Positions 8,251 to 17,285 are shown, counted from the first letter of the stretch. The stretch is DNA of 37,050 nucleotides from Bacillota bacterium (GCA_023420115.1 JAEZWR010000069.1:1-37050); one strand, 5' to 3'. The notes: generated from the letters alone by a model not told the origin. Translations and numbers: made by a program.

Positions 8251-8254
8251 ACAT

Positions 8255-8293
8255 AAAAAAGAAAAGATCCCTCAAAAATTGAGGAACCTTTTC
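8255..8293 (-). terminator. Intrinsic terminator of the BMP binding-protein gene
   Basis: A 15-bp stem (8261-8275 with 8279-8293, two G-U pairs) with a 3-base loop, followed on the minus strand by TTTTTTA. It is one of the strongest hairpins in the window. Confidence 0.93.
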
Positions 8294-8343
8294 TATAAAC
8301 AACTGATAAATATCAGCTAAATTTTAGAAGTTAATTCATTGAC

Positions 8344-9507
8344 TTACTCAACAAAATCAACTGTTACGAGGCTCAAGCCGAGTTCTGTTGGGCTATTAGC
8401 ATCGGTATCATTCTTAATCTCGAACTTACCATCCTTGAGCTCTGCATAGATCTTGTCATAATCTTCCTTTGTGAAGGTCTTGAATGTGTCATGATCCATT
8501 GAGATAAGAACCATGTCTTCCTTAGCACCTAGGTGTTCAACTTCACCCTTCCATGTACCATCAAAAGCACTCTTAACAGCCTCATAAACTGAGAGCTGCA
8601 AGTTCTTCATAGCAGATGTGATAACTGTGGACTCAGACTGTGAATATTGATCAATATCAACACCGATAACCTTTGTCTTGTTGGTCTCAGCAGCATTCAT
8701 TACTGAAACACCGATACCACCGCCACAGGAGAAGATTGTCTCAACACCGTTGCTATACCATGTTGAAGCTTGGTTCAAAATTTCGGGCTTGGGCTCGAAG
8801 CTACCTGTGTAGTTATACATAAGTGAAACTTCACCTTCCTTGAGTCCGAGTTCCTTAGCTGCAACTTCTGCACCCTGTGCGAAACCGTAACCGAAACGGA
8901 CAACTGCAGGAACTGCGATACCACCCATGAAGCCTAACTTGCGGTCGCCTTCTTTGACGATTGCATAACCAGCTAAGAAACCAGCTTCTTCTTCCTTATA
9001 GTTGATTGCAACTACATTCTCCAATGGAGGATCTGCAGGATTGAGATCTGCATCATGAGGAACACCATCAACTAATACGAACTTAACTTCAGGATATTCT
9101 TGAGCCTTTGTATAAACTGGTACTTCAAAAAGATAACCTGGGCATACAATAATCTTGGCTCCACCTTCAACAGCTAAATCAATGGCCTGCTCGTAGGCTG
9201 AGTCAGACTGTTCTGTTGGACGATAATATTTATAATCCTTATTTTCAACCAATTTGTTCTCTTCGGCGTACTTGACAACACCTTCCCATGAACCTTGGTT
9301 AAAAGATCTATCATCGATTGTTCCGACGTCTGTTACTAGTGCGATTTCAATGCCTGAACCTTCGCTAGTCTTCTCTTCTGAACTTGCTGCTTCAGATTGC
9401 TCTTCACTAGAACCTGTGCTCTCATCTGCTAAAACTGATTGACCTACTGTTGTCAAACCAGCTAACATTGCGAATGAAAGCATAAAACTTAAAACTTTCT
9501 TCTTCAT
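8344..9507 (-). CDS. BMP-family nucleoside-binding protein of an ABC transporter (NupN/PnrA type)
   Basis: The extracellular binding protein of the nucleoside ABC transporter encoded just upstream. Family features are IALVTDVGTIDDRSFNQGSW near residues 55-74, the GFMGGIAVPAVVRFGYGF stretch and VIGVDIDQYSQ. The start at 9507 is set by GGAGGAACAC; an in-frame codon 11 positions earlier has no ribosome site. The signal peptide ends SVLA-DE and contains no Cys, whereas BMP proteins are normally lipoproteins. About 25 Ser/Glu-rich residues follow. An intrinsic terminator and a TATAAT box lie between it and the permease gene, so it probably has its own transcript, as is common for the component needed in excess. 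In Bacillus subtilis the matching genes are nupNOPQ (yufNOPQ); the exact nucleoside here is unknown. Confidence 0.9.
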   Translation of the reverse strand: MKKKVLSFMLSFAMLAGLTTVGQSVLADESTGSSEEQSEAASSEEKTSEGSGIEIALVTDVGTIDDRSFNQGSWEGVVKYAEENKLVENKDYKYYRPTEQSDSAYEQAIDLAVEGGAKIIVCPGYLFEVPVYTKAQEYPEVKFVLVDGVPHDADLNPADPPLENVVAINYKEEEAGFLAGYAIVKEGDRKLGFMGGIAVPAVVRFGYGFAQGAEVAAKELGLKEGEVSLMYNYTGSFEPKPEILNQASTWYSNGVETIFSCGGGIGVSVMNAAETNKTKVIGVDIDQYSQSESTVITSAMKNLQLSVYEAVKSAFDGTWKGEVEHLGAKEDMVLISMDHDTFKTFTKEDYDKIYAELKDGKFEIKNDTDANSPTELGLSLVTVDFVE

Positions 9508-9566
9508 GTGTTCCTCCGACTTAACGTATATTTTGCACACCCTATATGTGCAACTAAGCTTGTCTA

Positions 9567-9572
9567 ATTATA
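9567..9572 (-). promoter_or_regulatory. Candidate -10 box for the BMP binding-protein gene
   Basis: TATAAT on the minus strand, 60 bases before the ATG at 9507 and downstream of the terminator at 9624-9657. The -35 region (TTAAAG at 18-base spacing) is weak. Position after a terminator supports a separate promoter. Confidence 0.5.
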
Positions 9573-9623
9573 ACATAACTCAAGCCTCAACTTTAATGAT
9601 TTTAATATTCTTTAGCTAAAAGT

Positions 9624-9657
9624 TTTATAAAAAAGAAGCCCTCAGAAAGAGCTTCTT
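9624..9657 (-). terminator. Terminator inside the nucleoside transporter cluster
   Basis: A 7-bp stem (9633-9639 with 9651-9657), with possible further pairs in the loop, is followed on the minus strand by TTTTTATAAAA. It lies 56 bases past the second permease stop and before the binding-protein gene, so transcripts of the ATPase and permeases should mostly end here. Confidence 0.75.
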
Positions 9658-9712
9658 AACTATTTTCACTATTATTAATTTAATAAACAAACACTGTAAA
9701 CCAGCTGATATA

Positions 9713-10675
9713 TTAGCGACTTCCCTTCTCAAAAGGAATACCCTCAGCTCTTGGAGCCTGTGACTTTTTAGCAGCAATTGTTAGAACTATCAAAGTCGCA
9801 AGATAAGGAATCAATTTATATATATTCGATGGTATTCCCAAAGATTTCAAGAAAGGCAATCCAGTATAAGCACTCGCTAGAGTTTTCATCAAACCGAAGA
9901 AAAGCGCGGCACCCAAAATTCCAAATGAACGCCAGTTGCCAAAAATCAAAACTGCCAATGCCAAGAATCCATATCCACCCACGGTCGCATTAAACTCAGT
10001 TGATGTTGGAACAACAAAGACTAGACCACCTATACCAGCTAAGAGTCCAGAAATAAACACCCCAGCATATCTGATCTTATAAACATTGATTCCAACAGCG
10101 TCAGCAGCCTGAGGATGTTCGCCACAAGACCTAAGTCTCAAACCAAATCTTGTATGAGCTATAACTATAGCTGAAATCGCAAAAATCAAAAAACCAAGAT
10201 AAGTTGTAATGTATGAACGCTGGAAAAAGAATGGTCCAATTACAGGTATATCACCAAGAACAGGAACTTTCTCAATGAAAAACTCATTCTTAAAACCAAT
10301 CTGCTGAACTTTCTGAATTGATCTTGTTACGAAAATTGCAAAAGCCGGTGCGAAAAGGTTGAGTGCTGTACCACTGATAGTCTGGTCGGCACCTAAATTA
10401 ATAGATGCATACGCATGAAGCAAAGAGAAAATACCACCGCAGATAGCTGATACAATAACCGCCAAGAGCAGGAGCACGTTACCATGGATATTCCAGCCCG
10501 CATTTTGCACGTGATGAATAAAAAGCACTCCCGTGAATCCACCCATCAACATAATACCTTCTAATGCGATATTGATAGTTCCACTTCTTTCAGAGAACAT
10601 TCCGCCCAGAGCCACAATGAGCAGCGGAATAATAAAGAACATTGACTGCTGTACAATAAAAGTTAAGGTATCCAT
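9713..10675 (-). CDS. Nucleoside ABC transporter permease (NupQ type)
   Basis: A 320-residue membrane protein of the BPD_transp_2 permease family (relatives of RbsC and B. subtilis NupQ/YufQ). It has about 8-9 hydrophobic segments and the family segments FSERSGTINIALEGIMLMGG near residue 28 and FGLRLRSCGEHPQAADAVGI near 180, the latter marking the cytoplasmic loop that contacts the ATPase. It is the second permease of the transporter, 3 bases after the first permease stop, with its ribosome site GAGGAGGAG inside the end of that gene. The close spacing implies translational coupling and a 1:1 ratio. No unusual residues noticed. Confidence 0.9.
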   Translation of the reverse strand: MDTLTFIVQQSMFFIIPLLIVALGGMFSERSGTINIALEGIMLMGGFTGVLFIHHVQNAGWNIHGNVLLLLAVIVSAICGGIFSLLHAYASINLGADQTISGTALNLFAPAFAIFVTRSIQKVQQIGFKNEFFIEKVPVLGDIPVIGPFFFQRSYITTYLGFLIFAISAIVIAHTRFGLRLRSCGEHPQAADAVGINVYKIRYAGVFISGLLAGIGGLVFVVPTSTEFNATVGGYGFLALAVLIFGNWRSFGILGAALFFGLMKTLASAYTGLPFLKSLGIPSNIYKLIPYLATLIVLTIAAKKSQAPRAEGIPFEKGSR

Positions 10676-10678
10676 TTA

Positions 10679-11998
10679 TTACTCCTCCTCATTTTTCGAT
10701 ATGGACTCAGATGAAATCTCTGCGGATTCTTTTACCGAATGGGCATTTGGAAGAACTCTAGGTTTCTTAACCAAAATATCATCCGATGTCGGTACTATTT
10801 TTTCTTTTTTATCTGCTTCTTTATGTGCTTCGATATCCCTATCCGAAGCAATTCTTATCTCACTCTTAGCATCTGTATCTGAAGTAGTTTCTGCTGCAGC
10901 ATCTCTTGCAACCTTATTATATTTACGCTGAAGCACCTTAGAAATAAGCATCTTAAATAAGAGGCTGAATGCACTAAAGTAAATAATTGATGCGATGATG
11001 ATATCAATTATCTCAACAGTAAAGTCAAATAGCTGCATATTCGTTCCACCTACTGTTATGTGTGCAATGAATAAGCCAGCGAAGAAAACCCCTATTGGAT
11101 TACTTAAACCGAGCAAGGCAACAGGGATACCCATAAATCCTTGGTTTGCAATCAATTCCTTGACCTGATAGAACGTTCCAGTGTGTCCTAAGTACATAAG
11201 ACCGCCACCTACACCAGATAGCACACCGGCAATAACCATAGAAAGAACAATTGACTTTTTCTCATTAATACCAGCATATCTTGAGGCATCCTTATTCAAA
11301 CCACAAGCCCTAAGCTCAAAACCTAAAGTAGTCTTAAAAACAAGGATAAATAGGACAACAACAAATCCCATAACTATTAAAAGACCAATGTCAAGATTCG
11401 ATTTGGGTAGAAGCTGATTCAAGCCCAAAGTTGGATTCTTGGCAGAAGCAAGCACTGCTCTTGTCTGGTTCTTAGCCCTATCATAAACTGTCATAGGCAC
11501 AAGGAAATTAATAATATAAAGAGCAATATAATTCATCATAATAGATGTGATAACTTCATTTACATTGCGATAAGCCTTTAGGATACCAGGGACAGCACCC
11601 CAAATAGCCCCGCCTATAATAGCCAGTAAAAATGCTACCAACCAATGGACGACAGGTGGAAGAAATGAAAACTTAACTCCAGCATAAATTGCCAAGAACC
11701 CACCAATCATAAATTGTCCTGATGCACCAATATTAAACAATCCAGTGCGAAAAGCAAAAGCCACAGAAAGACCAGTCATTATAATAGGTATAGCATAGTT
11801 AATAACCTTACCAACACCCTGCCAAGACTGCGCTAGTCCACCCTGCAATATTTTCAAGAAACCTGGGACAGCCTGTTCAGAATTGGCAATCATTAAAATA
11901 ATGAAACCAAAAATCAGTCCAGCAATAATCGCCAGAGCTGACGACATAAAACCGGTTAACCCTTTTTTGAAACTCAATTTATATTGTTCACTAGCCAT
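10679..11998 (-). CDS. Nucleoside ABC transporter permease with long cytosolic tail (NupP type)
   Basis: The first permease of the nucleoside transporter (NupP/YufP type), 439 residues. It has about 8-10 hydrophobic segments and the family segment LGFELRACGLNKDASRYAGI near residue 230. The start at 11998 is preferred: AGAGG lies 8 bases before this ATG, whereas a GTG three codons earlier falls inside the ribosome site. The last 90 residues are highly charged and probably disordered (repeated E, K, D, S, ending SISKNEEE), an addition to the usual permease. The gene follows the ATPase by 18 bases and precedes the second permease by 3. Confidence 0.9.
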   Translation of the reverse strand: MASEQYKLSFKKGLTGFMSSALAIIAGLIFGFIILMIANSEQAVPGFLKILQGGLAQSWQGVGKVINYAIPIIMTGLSVAFAFRTGLFNIGASGQFMIGGFLAIYAGVKFSFLPPVVHWLVAFLLAIIGGAIWGAVPGILKAYRNVNEVITSIMMNYIALYIINFLVPMTVYDRAKNQTRAVLASAKNPTLGLNQLLPKSNLDIGLLIVMGFVVVLFILVFKTTLGFELRACGLNKDASRYAGINEKKSIVLSMVIAGVLSGVGGGLMYLGHTGTFYQVKELIANQGFMGIPVALLGLSNPIGVFFAGLFIAHITVGGTNMQLFDFTVEIIDIIIASIIYFSAFSLLFKMLISKVLQRKYNKVARDAAAETTSDTDAKSEIRIASDRDIEAHKEADKKEKIVPTSDDILVKKPRVLPNAHSVKESAEISSESISKNEEE

Positions 11999-12016
11999 AT
12001 TCGTCACCTCTCGCTA

Positions 12017-13546
12017 TCAAGCTTGAACTTTTTCTCTCTTATTACCAGACATATATAGACCGAGTTCTCTGGCATTAATCTTCTTGGGATCGAGGTTTGC
12101 GACGAGCTCTCCCTCGTACATAACTAAAATACGGTCACTAAGGCTCATAACTTCATCGAGTTCAAATGAAACGAGAAGAACAGCCCTACCCTTATTTCTT
12201 TCTTCGATCAATTGTCTGTGGATATACTCAATAGCACCAACATCCAAGCCTCTTACTGGCTGCACTGCAATAATAAGTTCAGCCTCTCTATCAAGCTCTC
12301 TCGCGATAATGGCCTTTTGCTGATTACCACCTGACATTCCTCTCGCAACAGATATTGCTCCCGAGGAACTCCTAATATCAAATTTCTCAATCTGACTATT
12401 TGCATACTCTCTAACTTCGTTAAATTTAATAAATCCTTTATTCTGGAATCTATCTTGATAATAGGTCTGCAAAATAAGATTCTGTTCAAGACTATAATCC
12501 AAAACAAGACCATATTTGTGCCTATCTTCGGGAATATGTGCCATTCCAGCCTCGCAACGTTCTCTAATGGAAACATTACTGATATCTTCGCCGGACAGGA
12601 CTATTTTTCCATTAGTCTTTGGCAACAAACCAGTTAATGCATATATAAGCTCAGACTGACCATTGCCATCAATACCGGCGATGCTGACAATCTCACCCTC
12701 TCTAACAGTAAAACTAACATCGTGGACAGGATCCTTATGTCCTCTATTACCAGCAACAGTAAGATTAGATACTTCAAATACGACTCGACCCGGTTCCTTA
12801 TCTGGTTTATCAACTAAAAGCTGCACGGGTCTACCGACCATCATTTCACTAAGTTCCCTTGCATCGACATCCTTCGTATCTACAGTGCCAATATATTTTC
12901 CTTTGCGCAAAACTGACACTCTATCGGAAACTTCCTTTATTTCTTTGAGTTTATGGGTTATAAAAATAATCGACTTACCCTCAGCGACAAGACGTCTCAT
13001 AATGGACATAAGTTCATCTATTTCTTGTGGAGTAAGAACAGCTGTAGGTTCATCAAAAATTAGAATATCTGCATCTCTATAGAGCATCTTCAAAATTTCT
13101 ACTCTTTGCTGCTGACCGACAGTAATATCACTTATATAAGCATCTGGATCAATTGCCAAAGAATAGCGACGGCTAAGCTCCAAAACCTTTTCTCTAGCTT
13201 CTTTCATGCGCAAAAAAGAAAATCTGGTCGTTTCTTGCCCTAAAATGATACTTTCAAGAACAGTAAAATTATGAACCAATTTGAAATGCTGATGAACCAT
13301 ACCGATATGAAGGTCATTGGCATCATTAGGATTCTTAATCTTGACTTCCTTGCCATTAATACGAATGAAACCCTCTTCAGGTTCATAAAGTCCGAACAGA
13401 ACGCTCATCAAAGTAGACTTTCCGGCACCATTCTCACCGAGAATAGCATGAATTTCACCCTTTCTCAGAATGAAATTTACATTGTCAACAGCAGTAAAAG
13501 AACCGAAACGTTTCGTTATACCGAGCATCTCTATAGCATGTTCCAT
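12017..13546 (-). CDS. Nucleoside ABC transporter ATPase, duplicated (NupO type)
   Basis: The cytoplasmic ATPase that powers the transporter; 509 residues with two ABC domains in one chain, as in RbsA and B. subtilis NupO/YufO. The first domain has Walker A GENGAGKS (37-44), signature TVGQQQR and Walker B LIFDEPTAVLTPQE. The second has the degenerate Walker A GNGQSE, signature MSGGNQQK and Walker B IIAVQPVRGLDVG, the usual asymmetry of this family. The start follows GGAGG. It is the first gene after cdd, across a 112-base gap holding one copy of the dispersed element. It probably begins the transcript that runs through the two permeases. Confidence 0.93.
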   Translation of the reverse strand: MEHAIEMLGITKRFGSFTAVDNVNFILRKGEIHAILGENGAGKSTLMSVLFGLYEPEEGFIRINGKEVKIKNPNDANDLHIGMVHQHFKLVHNFTVLESIILGQETTRFSFLRMKEAREKVLELSRRYSLAIDPDAYISDITVGQQQRVEILKMLYRDADILIFDEPTAVLTPQEIDELMSIMRRLVAEGKSIIFITHKLKEIKEVSDRVSVLRKGKYIGTVDTKDVDARELSEMMVGRPVQLLVDKPDKEPGRVVFEVSNLTVAGNRGHKDPVHDVSFTVREGEIVSIAGIDGNGQSELIYALTGLLPKTNGKIVLSGEDISNVSIRERCEAGMAHIPEDRHKYGLVLDYSLEQNLILQTYYQDRFQNKGFIKFNEVREYANSQIEKFDIRSSSGAISVARGMSGGNQQKAIIARELDREAELIIAVQPVRGLDVGAIEYIHRQLIEERNKGRAVLLVSFELDEVMSLSDRILVMYEGELVANLDPKKINARELGLYMSGNKREKVQA

Positions 13547-13629
13547 GATCCCTCCTACATTAATAAATAAGAACTCTAAGCAAATATAGCCAATATGATT
13601 GCTATCGGGAAGTACAAAAAATGCATGTC

Positions 13630-13646
13630 AAAAAAGCACTCCCGCG
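13630..13646 (+). repeat. Dispersed intergenic element, copy 3
   Basis: AAAAAAGCACTCCCGCG, identical to the copy at 23371-23387 in reverse orientation. It lies 13 bases past the cdd stop. No hairpin partner was found beside it, so it is not a complete terminator here. Confidence 0.65.
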
Positions 13647-13658
13647 ACAACTCATAAA

Positions 13659-14132
13659 CTAAAGTGAACTCGGATAAAATCCCAAAGGCAACAACTCTTC
13701 TAGAGAATAAAGGAGATAATCATCTGTTGACTTCGCTAGAATAATCAAAAATGACTCAGGATCGGCAAATTCAGCTAGCACCTGACGACACACTCCACAA
13801 GGGGCGCAGTAATCAGATTCTAGGAGTGACTTATCCCTATTTGCCCCAACTATCGCAACAGCATCAAACTCCCTTGATCCTGTACTGCTAATAGCAGAAA
13901 AAACAGCTGAACGTTCAGCGCAATTTGTCGGCGTATATGAACAAGACTCGATATTGCACCCTTGGATAATTTGACCAGATTTCAGCAACAAGGCTGCACC
14001 TACAGCAAAATTAGAATATGGCACATAAGACTTAGTTCTAGCTTCGATTGCTTGGGAAACAAGTTGTTTAACTATATCTGTTCCAAGCCTATCGGCAAGA
14101 ATTTTCCCTCGTTCTGAAGATTCCCATTTCAT
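13659..14132 (-). CDS. cdd: Cytidine deaminase
   Basis: Deaminates cytidine and deoxycytidine to uridine and deoxyuridine, for pyrimidine salvage. The zinc site is complete: Cys71 and Glu73 in TNCAERSAVF and Cys112 and Cys115 in PCGVCRQVLAEF. This three-Cys arrangement is typical of the tetrameric bacterial enzyme. The start at 14132 gives 157 residues. AAGGTGAG lies 8 bases before it, while an in-frame GTG at 14141 would overlap that ribosome site. It is about 20-25 residues longer at the N-terminus than common family members. It lies directly upstream of the nucleoside transporter on the same strand, which fits uptake followed by deamination. Confidence 0.95.
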   Translation of the reverse strand: MKWESSERGKILADRLGTDIVKQLVSQAIEARTKSYVPYSNFAVGAALLLKSGQIIQGCNIESCSYTPTNCAERSAVFSAISSTGSREFDAVAIVGANRDKSLLESDYCAPCGVCRQVLAEFADPESFLIILAKSTDDYLLYSLEELLPLGFYPSSL

Positions 14133-14591
14133 CAATAACACTCACCTTATATAGTTACACTTTGTTAATATGCTACGAATATTTTACAACAAAATCGCTA
14201 CATTTTCACAAGTTATACTGTTAATTTCTGTATATTTAAGCACAGTATCGACTAATAAATATTTCTAAGTGCAATATTTACTATCCTCCTTGAAACTCTT
14301 TTCTTCTGTATTTCAATTAACTATCTGGCAATAAAACACTCTCACCTACGTAGTTATAAGATGTATTTTATAAATTTAACTTGTATATGAAGCTAGACAT
14401 TAGACCGTTTTTTTACTCGAAAATTCCATATATTTATTATAATGAGTTAAAATTTATCAATAAATTTAGTATTATTTATAGAAACATGCTTATAGAAGCA
14501 CACTTATAAGAACAAGGTGAGAAATAAGAAATTAAGATTAACACAATAACGATATTTTTATCTCTGATAGATTGGAGTTAGAACAAGTAAT
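14133..14591. other. Divergent intergenic region between cdd and rex
   Basis: About 460 AT-rich bases that must hold the promoters of cdd (minus) and rex (plus). A TATAAT at 14438-14443 on the plus strand may serve rex, with a poor -35. An imperfect inverted repeat TTGTT...AACAA lies at 14162-14193, but its spacing does not fit a Rex operator. No small gene or RNA was recognised. Confidence 0.5.
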
Positions 14592-15242
14592 ATGCGAAGA
14601 TACGAGAAAAAAATCATAGAACAAACCAAAGTACCTCTACCTACAATAAAAAGACTCCCAATGTATCTGAGTTTCCTGTTAGCAGAATCTGCCAAAGGTA
14701 GAACCCATATTTCTTCATCAGAAATTGCAGACAGTCTGGCACTAACAGGGATACAGGTTCGTAAAGATTTGGCGTGGATAACCAATAGTGGTAAACCTCG
14801 CACAGGCTTCCCTATCACTATCTTGATAGAGGATATAAAAGAATATTTAGGATACAAAATCAAGAAGCACGCAATAATCGTCGGTGCCGGCCACCTCGGA
14901 ATGGCTTTTCTTCACTATGAGGGCTTCGATGACTATGGTATTAAGATTGCTGCGGCTTTTGATTCTGACAAATCTAAAATTGGCAAGAAAGTAAACAACA
15001 CCCAAATTTTCAGCCTCGATGATTTTGAAGAAGTCTATCACCGTTATCGCCCCGAGTTAGCTATCTTAACTGTTCCGGCAGATGTAGCTCAAGAAGCCTG
15101 CGATAGATTAGTCAAATATGGACTCAAGGCCATCTGGAACTTTGCACCGACGTTACTAAAAGTCCCAAATGATGTTAGAGTTGAGACTATTGATATGGCT
15201 CGCTCCTTAGCTGTTCTTTGGAGACAGATGTTAGAAGACTGA
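14592..15242 (+). CDS. rex: Redox-sensing transcriptional repressor Rex
   Basis: A 216-residue DNA-binding repressor that senses the NADH/NAD+ ratio and controls fermentation and respiration genes in Gram-positive bacteria. The N-terminal winged helix is visible (KRLPMYLSFLLAES near residues 20-33, SSSEIADSLALTGIQVRKDL near 43-62). It is followed by the Rossmann domain with IIVGAGHLGMAF near 95 and the C-terminal ETIDMARSLAVLWRQM typical of Rex. The ribosome site is weak (TTGGAG about 15 bases upstream), but the start matches where family members begin. No clear Rex operator (TTGTTAANNNNTTAACAA type) was found near any gene here. Confidence 0.95.
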   Translation: MRRYEKKIIEQTKVPLPTIKRLPMYLSFLLAESAKGRTHISSSEIADSLALTGIQVRKDLAWITNSGKPRTGFPITILIEDIKEYLGYKIKKHAIIVGAGHLGMAFLHYEGFDDYGIKIAAAFDSDKSKIGKKVNNTQIFSLDDFEEVYHRYRPELAILTVPADVAQEACDRLVKYGLKAIWNFAPTLLKVPNDVRVETIDMARSLAVLWRQMLED

Positions 15243-15358
15243 TTTAGCGAAAGAGCTTATAATTTGGAAGAATAATATTATTTGTTTGTCCATTTTCGAT
15301 TTGAGTTTGTCTCAAAGTCTGTCACCACCAACTTTTAATATTTCAGGAGCATTTATAT

Positions 15359-16984
15359 ATGGCTATAAGATTAAGTAATAAGCACGAGCGAGCTATTTTT
15401 CATATCGGCTTGCACGAGGATTCAGCCAAGCTAAAAATTCTCGAAGAGCTTTCTAATAATAATTTTGATCTCTGCGAGATTCCCTATTCTAGAATTCATA
15501 GCAAATTAGAGAGACTTCTCCACGAGTTTTTGGATACTGGCTGCATTTCTCCTAAAGATGAACATGTACCTCTTCCTAGTAAATTAGATACAGAAGCGTC
15601 TAAGCTTGTCGCAAATGCTAGTTTCGAGCTTATTCTTTTTTATAATTTTGATAAAAATGAAATCAGTTCCTTTCTCCGTGATTTCAAGGCCGCAACAGAC
15701 GAAAGAATTGAATTCAAGGCTGCACTGACAGATAGAAATTTATCTTGGTCCATTCTTTTTCTATTCAGAGAGCTTTTTGATGAACACAATTTTATAAAAA
15801 ACATCAACATCTTAAATATGGGAATCAAATTATCTCGCTTCCGTTTCCCTGAGGAAAATTATTCTAAAAATGATTATGAAGAGTTTTCTAACGCCCTAAA
15901 AGAAGCTGCAAATTTTATGGCTTTTGTCACTAAACCTATTTTGGACGATGATAATGAACCGGAACCTCATACTCCACTGATTTATTTTGTGAAGCTTATG
16001 CGAGCTGCCAGAAAATTAGACGAAAAAAATTTTTATGGCGAAGATTTTCAAAGAAGAATGTTCCCTAAACAGGAAATTTTAAACCTCATTGAGCAGAGCG
16101 AGGACAAACTAAATTTATCTACCCCTCATCAGAATCTCATGGATGCTATGGCAGCTTTTGAAGAAAATTTAGATCAGGAAACTGGAGCAATATTTGATGA
16201 AGCTGATGATAATTTCGGTGCTGTAACGAGTAATCCTTTTACTTCTAAGGAAGATAAAGAGTCAGACTCCAGTGATATATCCGATGAGCAAGTAGGAGTT
16301 TCCTCAGTTTCACCTTCGTCTAAATATACAAGGATAGAAGATTCTGGTCTAAAAGATAGTCAGAGCAGCTCGGATAATATTAGTGATTTAGAACGAGCAA
16401 AAAATACTCGCCTCAAAAAAGAAATTAACAAGCACAAGGATATATCGGAATTATTTACAGGCGACTTCATCAAATCAGATAACTGGGACAAACTCGATGA
16501 GGACGAAAAAATCAAGAAGCTCATCATCTCTATTTTGGAGGAAGAAGAAGCTAAGCCTAATAGCAGAGTTATTGACTTCACAACGGACAAGGAAGAAATG
16601 GATCAGGAGCTGCGTATTATGAAAAGAGATCTACTTCTTCAGCTTATCCCCCATATAAAAATTGGTGAGAACACGCCCAAAGAACTCGACGAAAACACTA
16701 TAAAAGAGATGATTGATAAGGCTATACAAGATTTCGCTGTTGAAGCAGATATTGACGAAGAAGCTCTGAAAAAATTAGATGAAATTATAAATAAGGATAA
16801 AGATCCTAGCAATAAAAAATCATCATATAGGAAACTATCAGAGAATAGAAATACAATTAGAAGATCCAAAAATACCAAAAAAAATCTGAAGAATAGCTTC
16901 AATTACTCCTCAGATAATAATTACGATGATAACGAAGATACCATTTATGGAAGAAAGAATTCTCCAAATTCTAAGAAGAGCTGA
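15359..16984 (+). CDS. DUF3783-domain protein with long acidic C-terminal extension
   Basis: A 541-residue protein of unknown function. Residues 89-145 (FELILFYNFDKNEISSFLRD, then FKAALTDRNLSWSILFLFRE and LFDEH) match the DUF3783 pattern as I know it from Clostridia, where the whole protein is usually only 120-150 residues. The N-terminal 70 residues also resemble the first part of that family. From about residue 240 the chain is Ser/Asp/Glu/Lys-rich with predicted helical stretches (EKIKKLIISILEEEEAK and MIDKAIQDFAVEADIDEEAL) and a basic Asn/Lys/Ser end. It has no signal peptide, so it is probably cytosolic. The start follows AGGAG at 9 bases. It lies 116 bases after rex and may share its transcript. 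Confidence 0.75.
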   Translation: MAIRLSNKHERAIFHIGLHEDSAKLKILEELSNNNFDLCEIPYSRIHSKLERLLHEFLDTGCISPKDEHVPLPSKLDTEASKLVANASFELILFYNFDKNEISSFLRDFKAATDERIEFKAALTDRNLSWSILFLFRELFDEHNFIKNINILNMGIKLSRFRFPEENYSKNDYEEFSNALKEAANFMAFVTKPILDDDNEPEPHTPLIYFVKLMRAARKLDEKNFYGEDFQRRMFPKQEILNLIEQSEDKLNLSTPHQNLMDAMAAFEENLDQETGAIFDEADDNFGAVTSNPFTSKEDKESDSSDISDEQVGVSSVSPSSKYTRIEDSGLKDSQSSSDNISDLERAKNTRLKKEINKHKDISELFTGDFIKSDNWDKLDEDEKIKKLIISILEEEEAKPNSRVIDFTTDKEEMDQELRIMKRDLLLQLIPHIKIGENTPKELDENTIKEMIDKAIQDFAVEADIDEEALKKLDEIINKDKDPSNKKSSYRKLSENRNTIRRSKNTKKNLKNSFNYSSDNNYDDNEDTIYGRKNSPNSKKS

Positions 16985-17016
16985 TGGTATCACAAACTAA
17001 GCTAATATTAAAATAT

Positions 17017-17061
17017 AAGAGGTCTCTAGCTAAACTATTTCATAAAGGCTAGAGGCTTCTT
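17017..17061. terminator. Shared terminator between converging DUF3783 gene and rqcP
   Basis: A 14-bp stem (17017-17030 with 17048-17061, two G-U pairs) and a 17-base loop. The plus strand continues with CTTTTC, the minus strand with TATATTTT. One arm lies inside the last codons of rqcP, so rqcP coding sequence serves as part of both terminators. Confidence 0.7.
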
Positions 17062-17272
17062 CTTTTCTAGCATTTTCTTTTATTTCTATAACTCTAACTC
17101 TGATCGGTTCTTGATTTCCAAAACGGAGTTCTATTAAATCACCTATTTTGATGGACGTTGATGACTTAGCTACTCTATCATTAACAAAAGCCCTTCCAGC
17201 GTCACAAATCTCTTGAGCAACGGTTCTTCTTTTTACCAACCTGGACACTTTTAAAAATTTATCTAAACGCAT
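17030..17272 (-). CDS. rqcP: S4-domain RNA-binding protein, RqcP type
   Basis: An 80-residue S4-domain protein (formerly YabO or Hsp15-like). In B. subtilis RqcP works with RqcH in tagging peptides on stalled 50S subunits. The sequence begins MRLDKFLKVSRLVKRRTVAQ and continues with CDAGRAFVNDRVAKSST and KIGDLIELRFG, close to the family pattern. The start at 17272 is chosen because the family begins at MRLDKF and GGGGTGGG precedes it. An ATG eight codons earlier lacks a ribosome site and overlaps the upstream gene. The gene lies 13 bases after the small gene at 17286, so the two are probably cotranscribed. Confidence 0.88.
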   Translation of the reverse strand: MRLDKFLKVSRLVKRRTVAQEICDAGRAFVNDRVAKSSTSIKIGDLIELRFGNQEPIRVRVIEIKENARKEEASSLYEIV

Positions 17273-17285
17273 TTCCCACCCCGAC

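Noticed and set aside
9508..9540. Eleven-residue upstream extension of the BMP protein
   Set aside because: It lacks a ribosome site and would place hydrophilic residues before the signal peptide; GGAGGA precedes the internal ATG at 9507.
14162..14193. Inverted repeat TTGTT...AACAA upstream of cdd, considered as a Rex operator
   Set aside because: The Rex site needs close half-sites (TTGTTAANNNNTTAACAA type); here the outer halves are too far apart and mismatched.
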